From Dermanyssus gallinae (Eukaryota; Arthropoda; Arachnida; Mesostigmata; Dermanyssidae): DNA of 64,000 nucleotides. The stretch is taken from assembly GCA_003439945.1 (NCBI GenBank), contig QVRM01001473.1, positions 872,001 to 936,000 on the forward strand, in the 5' to 3' direction. The notes under the pieces were generated by a model. It was given only the letters and a program-made list of their open reading frames with translations, ran no database searches and had not been told where the DNA came from. This document shows positions 13,368 to 24,910 of this stretch, piece after piece (the stretch's first letter is position 1; each line of letters opens with the position of its first letter). The position numbers and the translations under genes were made by a program.

Positions 13368-13907
13368 TCATAGGGTATCATAATGTAGGATCTCTCTTAA
13401 TTTATATGGGTGGCTGAGGGTGGCTAAGATCTTCAACTAAATGACTATTTTACGCACATACTTCATTCACTTGATTTGTGAAAGCCCGTTGTAAAGAGCT
13501 TTAAACGAAAATCATGCACTGCGTACATTGCGTTTATGGTGCGCCGGTTCCTTCCAGGTAGGATTCCTTATAGCTCCCGTATTGCCACTCGACGCCGACT
13601 TTGGCTAGTTTGGACTCCCACATCCTAATATAACCGTCGGGAGCAGCAGTGCAAAAGATTTTCAAATCAAAATCCATGAGCAGAGGCGTCCCTACGAAAG
13701 TATAGGCTGTAGTTTCAGCACTCTGTTCACAAATGACTTGTAATGTACAGATAAATAAATAGTGTGCGTATATAAATCCATATTTACTGAAAATGTATTC
13801 CATCAACGGGTACATTAATGGAGTAATATTATGTAAAACGCACGAAATAATATATGAACCCACCATGGAATACCAAATATAAAATATTTGGTATTCCATA
13901 GTGAATG

Positions 13908-13946
<39 letters not shown>

Positions 13947-14103
13947 GTTATAAAACGAAACAGGCAATCGTATGTAATCGTAGATATGAGCTCCGGAAGA
14001 TTGTTGTATGACATCACACTTATGAATGAGGAAGAGACTCTATGCAATCGACTTTTGCCAAACGAAAGAGATGAGCACTATGGGATGCGTAAAAGTGAAA
14101 GTG

Positions 14104-14146
<43 letters not shown>

Positions 14147-14164
14147 ATGAGTTGCAGACAAGTG

Positions 14165-14235
<71 letters not shown>

Positions 14236-14253
14236 ATGAGTTGCAGACAAGTG

Positions 14254-14300
<47 letters not shown>

Positions 14301-17300
14301 GTGAGTTGCAGACAAGTGATTGTGAGATGTTACAGATGCTTGAACGCAATCAGCCTGGCAGTATGGAAAGAATCTTTTAATTTAATATTTTTCAAAAGTC
14401 ACCTCGACGGGAAAGTAATTTTGGGTCAAAGTTCCAAAACACCTGCATAGAAATCATTGATGAAACGGAAAGAGTTGCATTACGATCAGCGGCGGCTTGG
14501 CACCGAAATCAACATGAAGCTCTGGCGGGACATTGGCATATACAATCTCCATCAGCACCGGGAAACAGGAAGTTATACGCAAAATGTCACGTCCAAATGC
14601 ACAATATTTAATGGACAGTTGGATTAACCTGAAGTTCTTCCAATTTCAAATTGCACGAGTAGTTCATATTACATAGTGTCACATACATAGTGACACGTTC
14701 AATCTTCTCTTACATTATTGACATGCTTCGACATCATGGACGGTAGTTTGAATCTAAATGTTATACATACATTTTGTGTTCTCAACTAAGGCCTGACAAA
14801 AACTATGAAAAAGGTATGCACTTTGCAAAAGTTCGTGAGCGCTTAGAACTGACGCTTAAACAAACGCGATTACGACACTCTGGAAGTTTCGACTGTAGTG
14901 TCAACATATACGTTGACAAAGCTGAAGAATGCATCTCCCAACTTAAAGCAGTGTTCGATCACTCGGTTTGGTCCTTGCGCTTTTACAGATATATGCATAA
15001 CATCAGATTCCCTAGCAGAAATGACTATTATGCACATATCAGTAATTAACGACTATTAAAGACAATCCGAAGAAGATCCGAAAGAGCTAAGAAGACTGAC
15101 TCTTAATTCTTGTCGGCAATAACATCCTCAACTACTCCATCGTGGGCAAACTGTGTTGGTCTACCTTTTAGACTAGAGAAGCCCAAAATAACGCTACGTC
15201 ACTAGAATATCATCCAGAGGTCAACATTGCCTTCCGCAAATATTACATGAGACCTTGGTGTATTAATGTCACCGGATCTTACGTTTCCTGCACATTTTAG
15301 AAATTAGTAAAATAAAAATATGTACTTGTGAAGCCGTTCAGAAAAGCTTCCTAAAAAGGCTCTGTATAATATATGACCTCGAGCCGAATGTTGTGAACAT
15401 TCCGTCGCTGTCAACTTTAATTAAGAACAGCGGCGCACGGGTATTATGGCCGCCTGTGAGATCTGATCTTACTGACCGCTTCTTCGATGTGACAATGAAC
15501 AATCGTTGAAGCCAAATAATGATTGCAAGATTTAAAATGACCAATAATATATATCTGCCTGGCGTATAGCCAGAGAATCGCACAACAAGGCGGCTTTGCA
15601 GGCCTCACTGCAACCCTGCCTCGTCCTATTATTTATTAAATAAATACGTTTTTTTTGTTTTAGTTCATTCATACACACGAGCAAATAGGCGAATACCATC
15701 TAACGGATGATGATTTACGTTAGCTTATGCTACTAAATTGCTCGCGTTATGTCGAGCAAGCGCGAGCTTGCATATTCCTGTCCAAACGGCTTTATTGGAC
15801 AGCAGGATAGAAACGCCCACAAGGTCGCCTAAGTAAATTGTAAAGAAGTTCCGGCGCAGAATGCGGAAACGCTAAGTGCGTATGAAGTGATTCATGGAAC
15901 CAATATGAGCTCACGAGCTCAAATATTATGTTCAAAAAGCTCAGATTTCATCACATTGATTCACTGTACTCGTCCCGACGGAAATACATTGATGTACATA
16001 TACGTATATCTCATCTTATACTATTTTTTTGATTAAATAAAACATTGCAAACGAAAAAAATCAACATAATTAGAGTAGTTCTCTCGGTGTGCTAAAACAC
16101 ATCTACACACACATGCGTACCAGATTAAACGTGCGCACATTGACAGACGGCAACCGCCTCTATGCGTTGTACGCACACAGCTGTGTCTAAAATGTAAATA
16201 TAATAATAAAAAAAAAAAGAGTAAATGATAATTATGCTGACAATAATAACATTCATCATTCAGGATATATAGCGTAACATGTTGCTGCGGCAAAGAGGGG
16301 TTAGTATTCAGATCTAGCTAAGAGAAACATGTTCGTACCCATTGTAGTGTAGATCCTGAGACACGTTAGTAAGGGTAGGTAAATGACTTGCTCCTCAAAG
16401 ATTGGTCGAAAAAAAAGCATTTATGAGACCACCGGAGATCGACGTGAGACAGCACGAGATGCGCCTTCTTTGGCTAGCTATAAGGGGAACGCGACTACTG
16501 TATTGTGCGCGCCATAAGCTAGTGTACAGAGATAGTCTAGCAGACGTTCGCATCTCATAAATGTTGATTACTAATAATAATAATTATACAAATAAATATT
16601 AATACTGCTCTAACGGATTACCGAGAAAAGCCTCGTTGTACGTGATGGCATCGGCTGCGACCGCGTTGGCGATGATCTGCCGAAAGTTGGCACCCGCGCG
16701 CAGATTGAGCTCGCCGCCACTCAGCGCGAAGTAGATCGACGTGAAGAGACAGGAATTGTCGGCGGGCACCGCTCGACGCAACAGCACACCCCGCCGAGAT
16801 ACGGATTCACCGCCCCGGGCCACGTTGGCTCCGGCCATGTTGGCCAGAAGCGACGTCGCAGAGCGGTCGTTTGACGCGTTGACAACGCCCTCAAACGCCA
16901 AACGGTTCGTTGCTGAGGCCGCCGAGAGCGGAGCCGGTGCGATGTTGTTCAGCTCGTCGGTTGCAGGAAGCGCCAGCGAAGGCGACGGTGGCCGAAGTCC
17001 TGCAGCTGCTGCAGCGGTCGCGGCGGCGGGGGTTGTCTTGGCGGAGGTCGCGGAGCTGTAGGGGTACGGTCCCCCGGAGACGGCCATGCCGGTGGGCTGG
17101 TTCGACTCGACGATGATCAGCGTCTCTCCGGAACGCACGTGCGCCTCCTCCAACGTGAGCGACTCTTCGTTGAGCGTCAACGCCTGCGGGGGGTAGCCGG
17201 ATAGGACACGGCCAATCGAGCCCCCCGACAGCGAAAGCAGCACGCCTTTGAGGTCGGCCACCGTCGAGTCGGACGTGAGGCAGTCGACGCGGTGTTGGCC

Positions 17301-17339
17301 TTCTTTCGTGCGGACGCACAGAATAATCGGTCGCGACAT
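9487..17339 (-). CDS. YOD1: YOD1/OTU1 ubiquitin thioesterase, complete (3 coding exons)
   Basis: A cysteine deubiquitinase of the OTU family, the YOD1/yeast Otu1 type, which works with the p97/VCP ATPase in ER-associated degradation. Exons on the minus strand are 16622-17339, 10363-10628 and 9487-9666 (718, 266 and 180 nt), giving 387 residues in one frame; introns are 5993 and 696 bp. Order: N-terminal ubiquitin-like UBX-type domain (about 3-78), a Ser/Ala/Thr/Pro-rich linker (about 80-180), OTU catalytic domain (about 183-325) with PADNSCLF (D194, C197) and YDGVHYD (H304), then a C2H2 finger (C356, C359, H372, H378) ending HSNFGEV as in other members. All expected catalytic and zinc residues are present, so the enzyme should be active. 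The human protein is 348 residues; the extra length is linker. The frame stays open upstream to an ATG at 17507, but that extension is Thr/Asn-rich low complexity, so 17339 is preferred. Intron 1 carries several transposon remnants. Confidence 0.95.
10363..10628 (-). CDS. YOD1: YOD1 coding exon 2 (OTU core with catalytic histidine)
   Basis: Acceptor TTTCAG, donor GTACGC. Encodes residues 240-328, including WGGAIELAILSK, RFGEDENYETRILLIYDGVH and the catalytic H304. An (AT)n tract lies 40 bp upstream of the acceptor in intron 1. Confidence 0.94.
10669..10717. repeat. (AT)n tract in YOD1 intron 1 near exon 2
   Basis: About 49 bp of (TA)n with one GT interruption, 40 bp upstream of the exon 2 acceptor (minus strand). 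Confidence 0.95.
10740..11430 (-). mobile_element. mariner-like transposase remnant
   Basis: Minus-strand fragments include SYGSVVTILTDILCVR, a KYPNSTFRR block and a following ITETSHGYMF segment. These correspond in order to the mariner motifs ISYGSVHTILT, a VCQELLER-type block and VTGDESWVYGY. Multiple stops and frameshifts; the catalytic aspartate region is degenerate. It lies in YOD1 intron 1. Confidence 0.65.
11490..12440 (-). mobile_element. decayed Jockey/CR1-like LINE reverse-transcriptase remnant
   Basis: Minus-strand fragments in natural order: SSWFKSYLSGRRQFVAVRA, a TSQGSVFELF block (from the PQGSVLGPLLF motif), RIYKALMKPILTKRHYSIWC, then LGFLKFSDQLTLLKLAVLY and RYQLRVPRFRL. All are typical landmarks of the RT core and C-terminus, spread over different frames. 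Located in YOD1 intron 1. Confidence 0.65.
12617..12834 (-). mobile_element. tRNA-derived SINE, copy 1
   Basis: Read on the minus strand, the first 70 bp resemble a tRNA: an A-box-like TGGCTTAGTGGCAAAGCC and a B-box GGTTCGAGACC in correct order. A 130-bp unrelated body and an A-rich end follow. The whole length is about 88% like the copy at 51689-51893, including the body, which a true tRNA gene would not have. Confidence 0.8.
13329..13365. repeat. (AT)n tract in YOD1 intron 1
   Basis: About 37 bp of pure (TA)n. Confidence 0.95.
13534..13745 (-). pseudogene. orphan exon or remnant, WD40-like reading frame
   Basis: The minus strand has a 65-codon frame of good composition, containing TTAYTFVGTPLLMDFDLKIF then CTAAPDGYIRMWES. 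The latter looks like the end of a WD40 repeat (D-G-x-I-R-x-W). It ends in TAA at 13534-13536. It sits inside YOD1 intron 1 on the same strand. I do not recognise the protein; it could be a processed pseudogene, a nested exon, or chance. Confidence 0.3.
13865..13900. repeat. short perfect inverted repeat
   Basis: TGGAATACCAAATAT and its exact reverse complement separated by three bases, just left of an (AT)n tract at about 13911-13942. Confidence 0.85.
14100..14325 (+). repeat. composite tandem repeat: unique 28-bp core alternating with (TA)n
   Basis: Three copies of a core containing AGTTGCAGACAAGTGATT (starting about 14132, 14230 and 14295) are separated by (TA)n tracts of different length (about 14103-14141, 14168-14230, 14258-14296). 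Confidence 0.9.
14330..16600. other. YOD1 intron 1, 5' part, no recognised gene
   Basis: Two moderate open frames (plus strand 14774-15049; minus strand 15338-15583) have no recognisable domain and no convincing splice context. The rest is AT-rich intron. Confidence 0.3.
16622..17339 (-). CDS. YOD1: YOD1 coding exon 1 (UBX-like domain, linker, catalytic cysteine)
   Basis: Encodes residues 1-239 plus one base, including the UBX-like domain, an alanine-rich linker with an eleven-residue run that is almost all alanine, and the catalytic DNSC motif. The donor GTAATC lies inside what would otherwise read on to a stop at 16599; splicing there joins to exon 2 to give EAFL-A-RPNLEYCTWI, which matches the family. 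Confidence 0.94.
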
Positions 17340-20300
17340 TGTTGCTGTCGTTGATGTTGTTATTGTTGTTGCTTTTCGTGGTATTGCTGCTACTGGTGTT
17401 GGAGTTGTTGTTGCTCCTGTTGCTACTATTGTTGATTTCGCTGCTGCTGCTGTTGTTGATGTCGGTTGAAGTCGCTCGCGATGCCCTCGAGGAATCGCGG
17501 CACACAATCGCTTTTGTTGTTGTTGTTGTTGTTATTGTTGTTGTTGTCTTCTTCTTGAAGATTCTCCTTGATCGCGCAAAAAAGAACACCACTTAGGTGA
17601 AGTCAAAAGAGTTCACGCGTGCAATCGACGAAAGTGATGATCAGCACGATGAGGTCAGCAAGTGGGCAACAATGCTAACAATCCGTCTTAAACTGACGGT
17701 CGACGCGGTTGCCAAATAGAACGAGACAACAGCAGCAACAACAACAACAACAGCAACGATAACAAGGTTAGTTGAATATAACAAACAGATCACCTCCTTC
17801 CGGGTGATCTCACGGGTACCTTTCGTTAGCTTTCTCCAGCCACACTTTTCTTGTTTTTCTTCTGCTGCTGCTGTTTCTTCAACAGCAACTGCTGGACGAC
17901 AGCAGGACGGGAACAGTGAAAAGTAGGACGTAGCGAAAAGATGAGCGGTCACACGGATCACAATCAGCCGACGTTCGATGATGGCCGGAAAAAACTTTGT
18001 TTGACGCTGTCTGACGATTTCGAACGACGAACCAAAACCACCTCTATACTGAGCCGCAAGAGCGGAAACAGTGGCGGAGACGATAACACCCACAACCGCA
18101 ACAATCACAACAACCACGACAACAACAACAACAATGACAAGACCAGTTCAGCAGCATAACTGGCGTGATACTGACCGAAACTTCTACTCGTCGAGTTTGA
18201 CTGAGAGGCTTCTTTTCGGCCCGGTTTGATGCGTCTCCCTCGCCAACGCTGTAAAGCGCGCTTCATTCAGAACGTGTCGATTGTCCACTGGTGGTTCGGA
18301 GTTTGGCCATGAAACAAAATGATGATGGTCGCGCCCTTGTAGGGCGGTAGAGGGCCTACGGGATCCAACGGCCAACGTCGTCCAACCAGTCAGGTTGAGA
18401 GGTCCTTCGGCCTACGTCGTACAACCAACCAGTGAGTGACGTTTGCAGGACTTTCCTGACAGGACGCATTAGGTCGCCGAGCTGCAGTGCGGCAGCGGCA
18501 GCAACTCGGCGGCGCTGTCAAACAGACACCACTCTTTGCACGGCCATAGAGATCGACGACCACGAAAGCGGGACACAAAACGCACAGATTGATAGATATG
18601 TGGAGATATAGAGAGAGAGAGAGAGAGAACGAGACAACACCGTGATCACAATGATTCCACACAGACCGGACAGAGATCGATGTATATATATATACGTATA
18701 TATTACAGACCGATGCAAATCATATATGTGTATGTATATATGGAAAAAGAACGAAATCGAATTAGAAGAGAAACACTGTTGTGTTTGTGCAATGTTTCCC
18801 CATCTAGTCCGGTCGTGTGATTTGTTTCGATTGTCGTGCGGTTTAGGATGATCGGATGACGGCTGATGAGATCGCCGCTGCCACAGACGAACAGGCCGCC
18901 ACCCCCACCACCACCACCATAATATAGTCCACTGCCTAGCCAGTCGAACTAGAAGGCTGGGCCAGGCTAGAACCCCTCCCCCCCGTCAGTTCTGTCGCAC
19001 TGTTTATTATTCTGCGAATGGTGCCACCGTTGTCGATCGGTATCGTACGTCCTCACGTGTGTCCTGGTTCTTCCTTCTTCGTCTTGTAGGCCACAGACTG
19101 GCTTCCTAGTCAGGCGTCTTCAGGCGTTTCGCCAGTCGGAACATAACAACAATAGCAACAATAACAGCAACAACAGCAACAATATTAACAACGACAACAA
19201 CAGTCAGTCTCCCAGCTACAGCAGAAGCAGCAACAGCTTCGCAACACCGTCAATCACACACACACACCGCTGTACTCTACGGTACTAAGATACCCACAAC
19301 ACCAGCAGCAACAAGAACAACAACAATCACGACACAACAGCCGTAGAAAACGGCTCAATCGTCAGCAACAATTAGCAACAAGCATATCGATTGCTGCTGC
19401 CAACCTAGCAGCAGCAACAGCAGCAGCGGCTCAGCGCCGCCAACGGTTGTCGTCGTAGTAGAATAAGTACTCTAGGTATGAGTAGACAATACTAATATAG
19501 TAGTACACACTGCACGTAGTGTACGTGCAGTCGTCAACAAAAAAACAGGCCACCAGCAAGGAAGGCTGCTGCTGCTGCTGCCGCCGCTGCAGCTCCTATT
19601 CGTAAAAGGACCTACGAATAACAACTGGAGGCCGCCATCTTGGATTTGCTGAAAGGGTGCCCCTTAAATAGGAAAGGGATCTCTCTAGCTCCCTTTCGCG
19701 CGCTCTGATTCCCCCTCTCTCTCTATCTCTCTCTCTCTCTCGGCGGTTTGTTTAGCTCGTCGCCGTTCCGTTCGAATTGTCTCCACCCCAACCCCTCCCC
19801 CAGCTGGCCCCTCCTTTCGAGCCTTTCGAACGAGCTATCATCATCTCGTTCGAACAACTCGAATTGGGCGAGGATGATGATGGTGGAAGTGGTTGGTCTC
19901 GTCTGGCCATATTTGAGTAGTCGGCCTAGAGAGAAACTCTGTGAGTCGCAGATGGTGGGGTTTGTGTCTGGTGGTGGTGGAGGTGGTGATGTGTAACAAT
20001 ATAGGTGGACATTCCAGAGCGTATGTTGTCGGCGGTACAAGAAACGGCAAAGGGAAAATTGATGAGTTTCCGATGAAGCACGGTGAGTCGTCGATTGGCC
20101 TGCCGATTGATCGATCGATTGATTGAGCATCAGCAGTCCACCTGATTGATCATAGTTGATATGAATGCTCATGAATGAGGACACCATCCGGATTTAGTCC
20201 AGCGGTCTGTGATCTTTGTTGAGTGACAGCGACATAGTTCGACAGCGGCAGTAACAATCGACGAATCGCGGCTAATGCGTCCTGATCCCGTTGTGATCAG

Positions 20301-20486
20301 CTGCGACAGGATCGTCGGCGGGTCTTTTGTAATAATAAAGTTGGCCACCATCAATCATTAAAGTGATCACCGCTTCCGCAACTTCAATGTTTTGCCCTCC
20401 ATAGTGCGCCGTGGAGTGTGCTTCACTCTCATTGGCTAGCTTTCGTCACAATTCGTCTACGGCTGCCTGCCTGCATCATCGCTGTC
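17340..20486. promoter_or_regulatory. divergent intergenic region between YOD1 and the zinc-finger gene
   Basis: About 3.1 kb between two divergent start codons, so both promoters and 5' UTRs should lie here. It is richer in GC than the flanks and full of short (CAA/CAG/GTT)n runs (17340-17560, 17730-17760, 18090-18135, 19150-19450, 19560-19600), a (GA)n tract at 18611-18630 and a (CT)n tract near 19710-19740. No TATA box or initiator can be assigned with confidence, and no additional gene is recognised. Confidence 0.4.
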
Positions 20487-20490
20487 ATGT
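20487..20490 (+). CDS. zinc-finger gene coding exon 1 (start codon plus one base)
   Basis: ATG followed by T and the consensus donor GTAAGT at 20491. It supplies exactly the phase-1 base that exon 2 needs. Its 5' UTR lies upstream in the CT/CAG-rich region. It remains possible that the true start is in another exon. Confidence 0.65.
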
Positions 20491-20807
20491 GTAAGTACCT
20501 GCGCGCATACACCTATGTTTTTGTTTTTCTCGCGTTCGTCTTTGTTTTAAGTTCGAGAGCTCAACAGAGAAACAATCGTTTTGCGTGAATTTGTACTTAG
20601 AGGTCTCTTCTCATTCTGTCTGATTATTGTTAGAAAGACCGGATTCAAATGTCAGAGTAAAAAGACCGGATTCAAATGTTGACTAGCGAGAGAAGAATAG
20701 TCGTATTGTTTATATACTGTCGTACTGTCTGCAAAGTTCGAGACCATGTGATGCCTTTTTTTTATCTTTCAGGTTCAATACAATAGATAATGTATTTTCG
20801 ATTATAA

Positions 20808-20849
<42 letters not shown>

Positions 20850-21030
20850 ATTTGATTTGCGAAGAAATGTCCTCCTTAGCCAATACGGCCAGCTGGTCAT
20901 CTGTCTTTGCCGCCTCTATGCACAGCTCTTTTGCAAGTGATTCCTCTATCTCGTTCCTGCCTTCCTTGGCGCGAATCTTCATTTTCCATCTAGCGCAGAT
21001 TTGCGAGCTTCCTTTCCCCCTTTCTCACTA

Positions 21031-21061
<31 letters not shown>

Positions 21062-21185
21062 AGACAATCAATAATTGAATATATCGATTTTCGCTCGGCC
21101 TTCTAACATACCCAATTTCCGAAATGTTTAGGACAATAAATCGTGATATTCTCGTTACAATTGAGAAGAGTCATAGTGGACTAAC

Positions 21186-21267
<82 letters not shown>

Positions 21268-24200
21268 AGCCTGCTGAGTAGAAGCACTTAGAGCAACTAT
21301 TGAAGACGGCGCCGCATCGTACGGCTACTCGCAAAGTTGATATATTTGCAGGTCATTGAATATAGCTACGTTCTGCCACTCATGCATTGATTTTACAATT
21401 TCTTGTAAAAGTCCTAGAACCTTCTTGATAGCCTAATAAATGCCAGTGCTTCGGAAGCAAGGGCATGGTGCGCTGTATCAAATATGTTTTGTCGCATGTA
21501 TAGGCAGAAAGATCACCTATAGGTTACTTCTTTCCGTTCAAAGTTGCTTCGTCTGCAATTCTCATTGGACACATCTAGAACAACGATCCTCAATAGCTTT
21601 TATACAACGAGCAAAATATTCAGAGTCGTTAGGCCAAAGAAAAAACTCGTGTACGGCGCATATCACATTATCGTTGCTCTGAGTTCTTTCTTCGAAAAGA
21701 TTCTTCTAGGATTTCAGTCAGATAATAGTCGCACGGGACTGCCTGTAATTGCCGTGATTTGATTAGGGCAAAAGAGACCTGTGGGCGGGTGCATTGAACG
21801 GGCGGGTGAAACAGCACAGGTGTCTTCTCGGAAGAAAATTGTTGCCAAAGCTCTTTCGGCTGAGAGGTGCCTCTTTGGACTGGTGGGAAGGGTTTCGCCG
21901 CATGCGGCTCTGGAAGCATCTTCCTATTCTTGAGTGAAGTGGTGGATTCAGGTTTTAGCATTCGCGATTCGATACGCGTTGCTTACACGGCTTCTGTATA
22001 GCGGCTAGGTATCTGCGTTTGTGTGATTGTGTTGCTGTGGTACGCCCGTTACTGGGTGTAATTAATTAATTAATCAATTAACTAATTAATAATAATCAAG
22101 TGCATGTATTGGTGTGTATATTTTCGCAGCGCGAGGAAAGCAAACGTTGGCGCCGATCAAAGATCTTTCACCCCTGCCTGATATCGATTTGCATCCAGCC
22201 AAGCGGAGCCGTCGCGGGGCAGCCGATCGGAGCCGCGAGAAGGTGTGAAAAGCTCACTCATTTAACAATACAATAATCATTAACAATCTTATAGAGGCTG
22301 GCGACTTTTTCCAGATTACACCCTCTATTGCTGCGCCCTACCCCCTCCGAAACACACGTCCTCCTTACATCGCCATTAATCTTCCGCCATCACGCCTGCT
22401 TATGAATGGACCACGTTATCACTCCTTTATTGTTTGGAACAGAATTACTGCCCCCATTGCCACCATTCCCGGTCTTTCGGCCTTTAAGAGTAGCCTTAGA
22501 AAGTTTGTTTATTCCTTGTAGTTGTTTTAATTTATTTTTTATTTATTTATTTTATCGGTGCCCCCTCTTGTTAACGATTTCATTTAATCTTTATGGACCT
22601 TCCTCTAGTCATTAAATTATTATTAAAAATGTTTGTTGTTTATTCAAATAAATTACTATACACGTGTTCTATAGTATTATTAATATTACTACTCCTTTGA
22701 TTAGTTTATTTTTCTTTTTCTTTCGACGCAATGAGCACAAGACCTTCGTTCAAGCCCATGGGCTACCTTCGCAGTACAGAGGCTGTATACTTTCGAGTGT
22801 ATTTGCAAGTACTCATGAATAAAGCTATGTGTTTCAATATGGTTATTGCAAAAATGATTAGGTCGGCAAACATATATTGAGGGAAATTCGTTTCCTATAT
22901 TACGTTTGAAGACTGTCTCAGACATTCATACTTACGACAGTAGCATTATTTTCGACAGTAGCGAAACAGGCATAATCAGTCTGGACTTATTAGTGACAGA
23001 CAATTGAAGTTGCTCATGAGTCAGTTACGGTAGCGACGCAGACGAGAGTCTTTCTGCCCTCAAAGGCTGTTGCTGGGTCATTCCGTCAGGTCGGCTGTAG
23101 TCGTCTTTGTACAGGCCTACAGTTTCAAGAACACAAGACTAGCCAGAAGACCTTAGAGCACGCGCTACGATATCATTCAGAGCAGGGTGTCTTGTCTCGT
23201 TCTACGGCCTAAGCTGCGTATGTTCTGTTGACCGACTCGACCAGCCTCGGATCAGAGACCATTCTCGAAGTTCCCAAGCTTTGAGCGTATGATATTTGCC
23301 ATCAATCGCGCGTCACTCTTGACGTTTGATTGATTGAAACACATAGTAGAGCAAACAGTAGTAGAGACAAGCGTGCCCAAATTATAATTGTCAGTCAGTA
23401 TGTAACAAGCATAAAGACTTCTACGAGACATTTCAGCGCAGTTTTTCTTGCCGCCTTAAGTATTTAACGTATCCTTCTCACGTGTTTGAAAACAAACTGA
23501 ATGGGATCTGTCATCCTTGTAAGTTATAGACGTGCAGGTTCTGTTGAGGTTTGCTTGTAGGATCTCGACCCTAAATGCATAGATTTAATGTGTCTCAGTA
23601 AGATCCTTGAGGTAAAAATATTTTGACATATTAGGCATTCTGTTGTATAGCTAGCTGCGGAAGAAGTCGAATGGTCTCCAGGATGTTTTTGCGATGAGGA
23701 TTTATTGTCTTTTATTATGAGTTTCTAAGTTTTTTTTACCTCTGTCATCATCCTGATAGCTTCCGCTAAATCTGGGCCAACAACTTTCCATGCATCTGCG
23801 ACAAAGCCAAGATTTGCATGAGTATTTTTAGGTGGTGGGTTGACTTGAGGTCCGACTTGAAAGCAAGGACTGGGTAATGTCGAACGCGTCGACGGCCGCC
23901 AAGTGATCTGTTCCTTCGCATTTAAGGCATGCTTGTTGGAAATTCTGCATGGAGGAAAAATCTCATGAATAAGCTTGAACATCTTCATTAGAGATTCCTC
24001 CACAAATTCAGCCTTCTCCTGTACATTTGTTTGTTTCGTGCATATGATTGCCTTGAATGTGCCCATTGAACCAGCTTGAATGTACTCTCTTAGTTACTCT
24101 AGCTGCTTCTGTTCGCGCGACGAGTTGATTATTCCTAGAATGTTTCGCTAAGAGAGCGAAGTAGCGCAATACATAAACAAATACCCTCTACGATGACTTT

Positions 24201-24864
24201 GTAGATCGAACACGACGGCCTGTCAGACACTGGTGCACTTTTAAGTATGCTTTGCACCTCACACGAGGCGTTCGAGTTTGCACTGCCGCTATTACCAGTT
24301 TCCTTGCGATGTCCTGCTCTAACTAGATAAGCGAATCACGTCAAAAGGAGCAGGGTAGAAAACGTCCGCTCTCCGTTGCATCAAACACTCGAAAACGTTT
24401 GAAAAATTGTACAAATGCATACATATAGATACTTGAGCACGCGTTTACTTTTACGGGCGGGCGTTAATTGCAGGTGCGAAGCTTCATTCGACTCCTGCAG
24501 CGGGACAGTGGCAGCGGGCAGCGCGGTCCATCGCCCTACGAGAAGCACCAGGTTGAACGGCAGGCTGGGGGCAGCGTCGGGAGCACTTCGACGAGGACGC
24601 GAACAGACGCCTTCAGACGAGAAGGAAAGCGGCGACGCCAGTTGCCGTTGTCGTCTTGGGCGGAGGCGGCGACCGTGGACGCTGACCGGACCCCGGCAGC
24701 GCCCCAACTCGTCACTATAACGATCCACAATGATGATCAACAACAGCTTCCGCAGCAGGAACACAACGACGAGGAATTGGCGACGGCATCACTCAGCACG
24801 CCTATAGTGATAACTACCACGGCGACCGAAGACGACCAAACGGTAAACATAATATTAGTTTATA

Positions 24865-24910
<46 letters not shown>

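Noticed and set aside
14026..14235. ORFs rich in Tyr-Ile repeats (YIYIYI), here and at many other places
   Set aside because: They are translations of (AT)n microsatellites, not proteins.
17248..17596. Plus-strand ORFs over YOD1 exon 1
   Set aside because: Shadows of the YOD1 coding strand and the GTT repeat.
18518..18851. Small ORFs near 18.5-18.85 kb
   Set aside because: Short, overlapping on both strands, and driven by (GA)n and (TA)n sequence.
23725..24066. 113-codon minus-strand ORF in zinc-finger gene intron 2
   Set aside because: No recognisable domain, no second copy and no splice support; recorded only as an unexplained open frame.
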